A stretch of 64,000 nt of DNA from JBHGBM01 sp041946965. GTDB taxonomy: Bacteria; Acidobacteriota; Terriglobia; Bryobacterales; Bryobacteraceae. The translations under genes were made by a program, and so were the position numbers. The notes below the pieces were generated by a model. The model did no database searches and had not been told where the DNA came from. It was given only the letters and a program-made list of their open reading frames with translations. The DNA lies in contig JBHGBM010000010.1 in assembly GCA_041946965.1 (NCBI GenBank), positions 25,441-89,440 of the forward strand, given 5' to 3'. Below, piece after piece: positions 62,297 through 64,000 of the stretch; positions within the stretch are counted from its first letter, which is position 1, and every line of letters begins with the position of its first letter.

Positions 62297-63601
62297 ATGC
62301 AAAACCGACGGAGCTTCCTGAAAGCCGGCGCCGCCCCGGCGGCTTTTCTCAACCTGAACCCCAAGGCCATGGGAGCCAATGACAAGGTCACGCTGGCGCT
62401 GATCGGCGGCAGAAACCAGGGCCGCCTGGTCGCCCTCCGCGCCATCCAGCAAGGCGCGGAGTTCAAGACGTTTTGCGATCTCGATCCCGCCATCCTGGAG
62501 AAGGTGGGCGGCGACATCGCCACCGCGCAGGGCAGGAAGCCCCAATTCGAGCAGGAATTCCGCCGCGTCCTCGAAGATAAGGACATCCAAGGCGTGGTCA
62601 TCGCTCCGCCCGACCACTGGCACGCGCGCATGACGATCATGGCCTGCCAGGCCGGCAAGGACGTCTACGTCGAGAAACCGCTCTCGCAAACCATCCATGA
62701 GGGCCACAGGATGCGCGAGGCCGCGCGCAAGTACAACCGCGTGGTCCAGGTGGGCACGCAGCGGCGCAGCGGCGATCACTTCCGCAGCGCGGTGGAGTAC
62801 GTGGCCGCCGGCAAGATCGGCAAGGTTTGCGAAATCAAGGCGTGGATCCACCAGGTGCGGCCCACCATCGGCCGGCCCGCGGACGGCGCGCCGCCGCCGG
62901 GCGTGAATTACGACGCCTGGCTCGGCCCCGCGCCCAAGCGGCCCTTCAACCAGAACCGTTTTCACTACAACTGGCGCTTCTTTTGGGATTACGGCAACAG
63001 CGAGCTGGGCAACCAGGGCGTGCACGTGCTCGACGTCGCCATCTGGGCCATTCAGAAGATGCGCGGCATGGAGAACTGCCTGCCCACGCGCATCTCCGCC
63101 ACCGGCGGCATCTACTGGCTGGACGACGCCAAGGAAGTCCCCGACACCCAGATCGTCAACTATCACTACGAGAACCTGCTGCTGACCTTTGAGCTGCGCA
63201 GCTTCGCCAACGATCACACGCTCAAGCGCAAGAATAGAGACGGCACGGATTTCTATACCGCCTACTACGGCACCGAGGGCACGCTGGTGCTGACCAACAA
63301 CTACTGGCAGGTCTACGGGCCGGGAGGTGAGCCGGGGCCCTCGGAAAAGCTCGAAGGCAGTCCCGCCAACGGCAACCACGAACGCAATTTCCTGGAATGC
63401 GTAAAGAGCCGCCGGCGGCCCAATTCCGACGTGGAGATCGGCCGGTTGAGCACCACCCTGTGCCACCTCGGCAACATCTCCTACAAGCTGAACCGCGACG
63501 TGCGCTTCGACCGCCGGACGGAAACCTTCCTCGGAGACGAGCAGGCCAACAAGCTGCTCACCAAGCAGTACCGCGAGCCCTACGGCTTGCCGCAAGTTTA
63601 G
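62297..63601 (+). CDS. Gfo/Idh/MocA-family oxidoreductase, Tat-exported
   Basis: The 434-residue protein starts with a clear Tat leader (MQNRRSFLKAGAAPAAFLNL). The dinucleotide motif reads LALIGGRNQGR, a variant of GxGxxG, and the EKP motif is YVEKPLSQTIHEG. QVGTQRRSGDHF and NSELGNQGVHVLD are typical of the exported subgroup found in Planctomycetes and Acidobacteria. It shares the transcript direction of the gene upstream and is followed by a strong hairpin. Substrate is unknown; deacetylase or sugar-oxidising roles are possible for this subgroup. Confidence 0.87.
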   Translation: MQNRRSFLKAGAAPAAFLNLNPKAMGANDKVTLALIGGRNQGRLVALRAIQQGAEFKTFCDLDPAILEKVGGDIATAQGRKPQFEQEFRRVLEDKDIQGVVIAPPDHWHARMTIMACQAGKDVYVEKPLSQTIHEGHRMREAARKYNRVVQVGTQRRSGDHFRSAVEYVAAGKIGKVCEIKAWIHQVRPTIGRPADGAPPPGVNYDAWLGPAPKRPFNQNRFHYNWRFFWDYGNSELGNQGVHVLDVAIWAIQKMRGMENCLPTRISATGGIYWLDDAKEVPDTQIVNYHYENLLLTFELRSFANDHTLKRKNRDGTDFYTAYYGTEGTLVLTNNYWQVYGPGGEPGPSEKLEGSPANGNHERNFLECVKSRRRPNSDVEIGRLSTTLCHLGNISYKLNRDVRFDRRTETFLGDEQANKLLTKQYREPYGLPQV

Positions 63602-63623
63602 CTCTTGCCTCCGGGTCTAATCC

Positions 63624-63642
63624 CTCCGCCTTTGAGGCGGAG
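63624..63642 (+). terminator. hairpin after the Gfo/Idh genes
   Basis: CTCCGCCT at 63624-63631 and AGGCGGAG at 63635-63642 form a perfect 8-bp stem with a three-base loop, 22 bases after the oxidoreductase stop. The following AGCTTT contains a short T-run. It is a good terminator candidate for the two oxidoreductase genes. Confidence 0.5.
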
Positions 63643-63747
63643 AGCTTTCCAGGCAGCCTCGTTACACGAGTCTCCGGTGGCTGAGACGGTCGATTAACGC
63701 GCGAAAGCAAGAGGAAGCTGGCCGAAACGAGTCCGAGACGCCAACTC

Positions 63748-64000
63748 TCACCGGCGAGGCATCAGCGGCGACATGATCATGCCGCTGGCGAACGAGCGTT
63801 CCCAGTTTTCATCCCGGCATCGGCATCGCACCTGCCAGGCGGTTTGGGACCCCCGTACCCGATTCAAAGAACCGCACCGGGGGCAGAGCCAATCGAGCAC
63901 GCCCCGGAACCGTGCACGCAGTGGGTATCTGACCGTTAGCACGAAGTTCCACGACAGAAGGCCGAGTATCTGTTTGAAAGCGTGGGAGATCGATCCGAAA
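63748..64000 (-). CDS. zinc-ribbon-like protein, 5' end beyond window
   Basis: On the minus strand a frame enters from the right edge and runs to a TGA at 63748-63750. It reads FGSISHAFKQILGLLSWNF, then LTVRYPLRARFRG, then DWLCPRCGSLNRVRGSQT and QVRCRCRDENWERSF. CPRCG followed by a CxC suggests a zinc ribbon. An internal GTG at 63942 could be a start, but the open frame upstream reads as protein too, so the gene is probably longer. It converges with the oxidoreductase genes. The interval 63602-63747 holds only the hairpin and no other gene I can see. Confidence 0.4.
   Translation of the reverse strand, partial: FGSISHAFKQILGLLSWNFVLTVRYPLRARFRGVLDWLCPRCGSLNRVRGSQTAWQVRCRCRDENWERSFASGMIMSPLMPRR

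Noticed and set aside
60257..63595. A 1112-codon open frame on the minus strand opposite the chemoreceptor and oxidoreductase genes
   Set aside because: It runs antisense across three well-supported genes; its product is rich in H, R, A, V, L and D in the pattern expected from the complement of GC-rich codons and shows no domain.

Overview
The window is a GC-rich, densely coded chromosomal segment that most likely comes from an uncultivated member of Acidobacteriota, order Bryobacterales (the Solibacter group). The strongest markers are the TIGR03437-type C-terminal domain first described from Solibacter usitatus (genes at 18720-22013 and 22017-24839), an acidobacterial VWFA-related protein (25575-27638), several Oar-like TonB-dependent receptors with an N-terminal carboxypeptidase-regulatory domain and no SusD partner, and a DUF1549/DUF1553 - DUF1501 - PPC operon. 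No rRNA, tRNA, IS element, phage module or CRISPR array was recognised. Taxonomy is inferred from domain content only.

Layout: 1-7.6 kb is housekeeping: a PDZ/multi-TM/GAF sensor (cut by the left edge), murB, a DUF2461 gene, and the overlapping ileS-lspA-lgt run for isoleucyl-tRNA synthesis and lipoprotein maturation. From 7.6 to 25 kb lies the first glycan-type region: a GHL6-like glycoside hydrolase with a hydroxyacid dehydrogenase, a coupled sulfatase - PIG-L deacetylase - sulfatase cassette, a TonB receptor, a GH5-like secreted hydrolase and two tandem giant YVTN/TIGR03437 proteins. From 24.9 to 33.6 kb are an ECF sigma factor, a VWFA protein coupled to a TonB receptor with a Gly/Pro/Met-rich insert, and a divergent histidine kinase/response regulator pair with a repeat operator between them.

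From 33.6 to 45 kb is the most unusual block: an iduronate-2-sulfatase-like enzyme, a membrane-anchored ToxR-like regulator candidate, a tandem TGGACTGTCC operator candidate, then a tightly packed operon of two paralogous TIM-barrel-like proteins with a CxCxxC motif flanking a TonB receptor, followed by a DUF6282 metal-dependent hydrolase and a convergent sulfatase. I read this as a receptor-hydrolase uptake locus for an unknown, probably sulfated, substrate.

From 45 kb to the end are a small secreted protein, an NCS1 permease, the GTPase der, feoAB, an orphan Hpt protein, an IscU/NifU-like scaffold, a MutT-type Nudix enzyme, two lineage-type secreted proteins, the DUF1549/DUF1553 - DUF1501 - PPC operon, an outer-membrane barrel, a chemoreceptor without che genes, two Tat-type Gfo/Idh oxidoreductases, and an edge-truncated zinc-ribbon reading frame. 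Four Cys-type sulfatases are present but no formylglycine-generating enzyme, so their maturation must be supplied from elsewhere in the genome.
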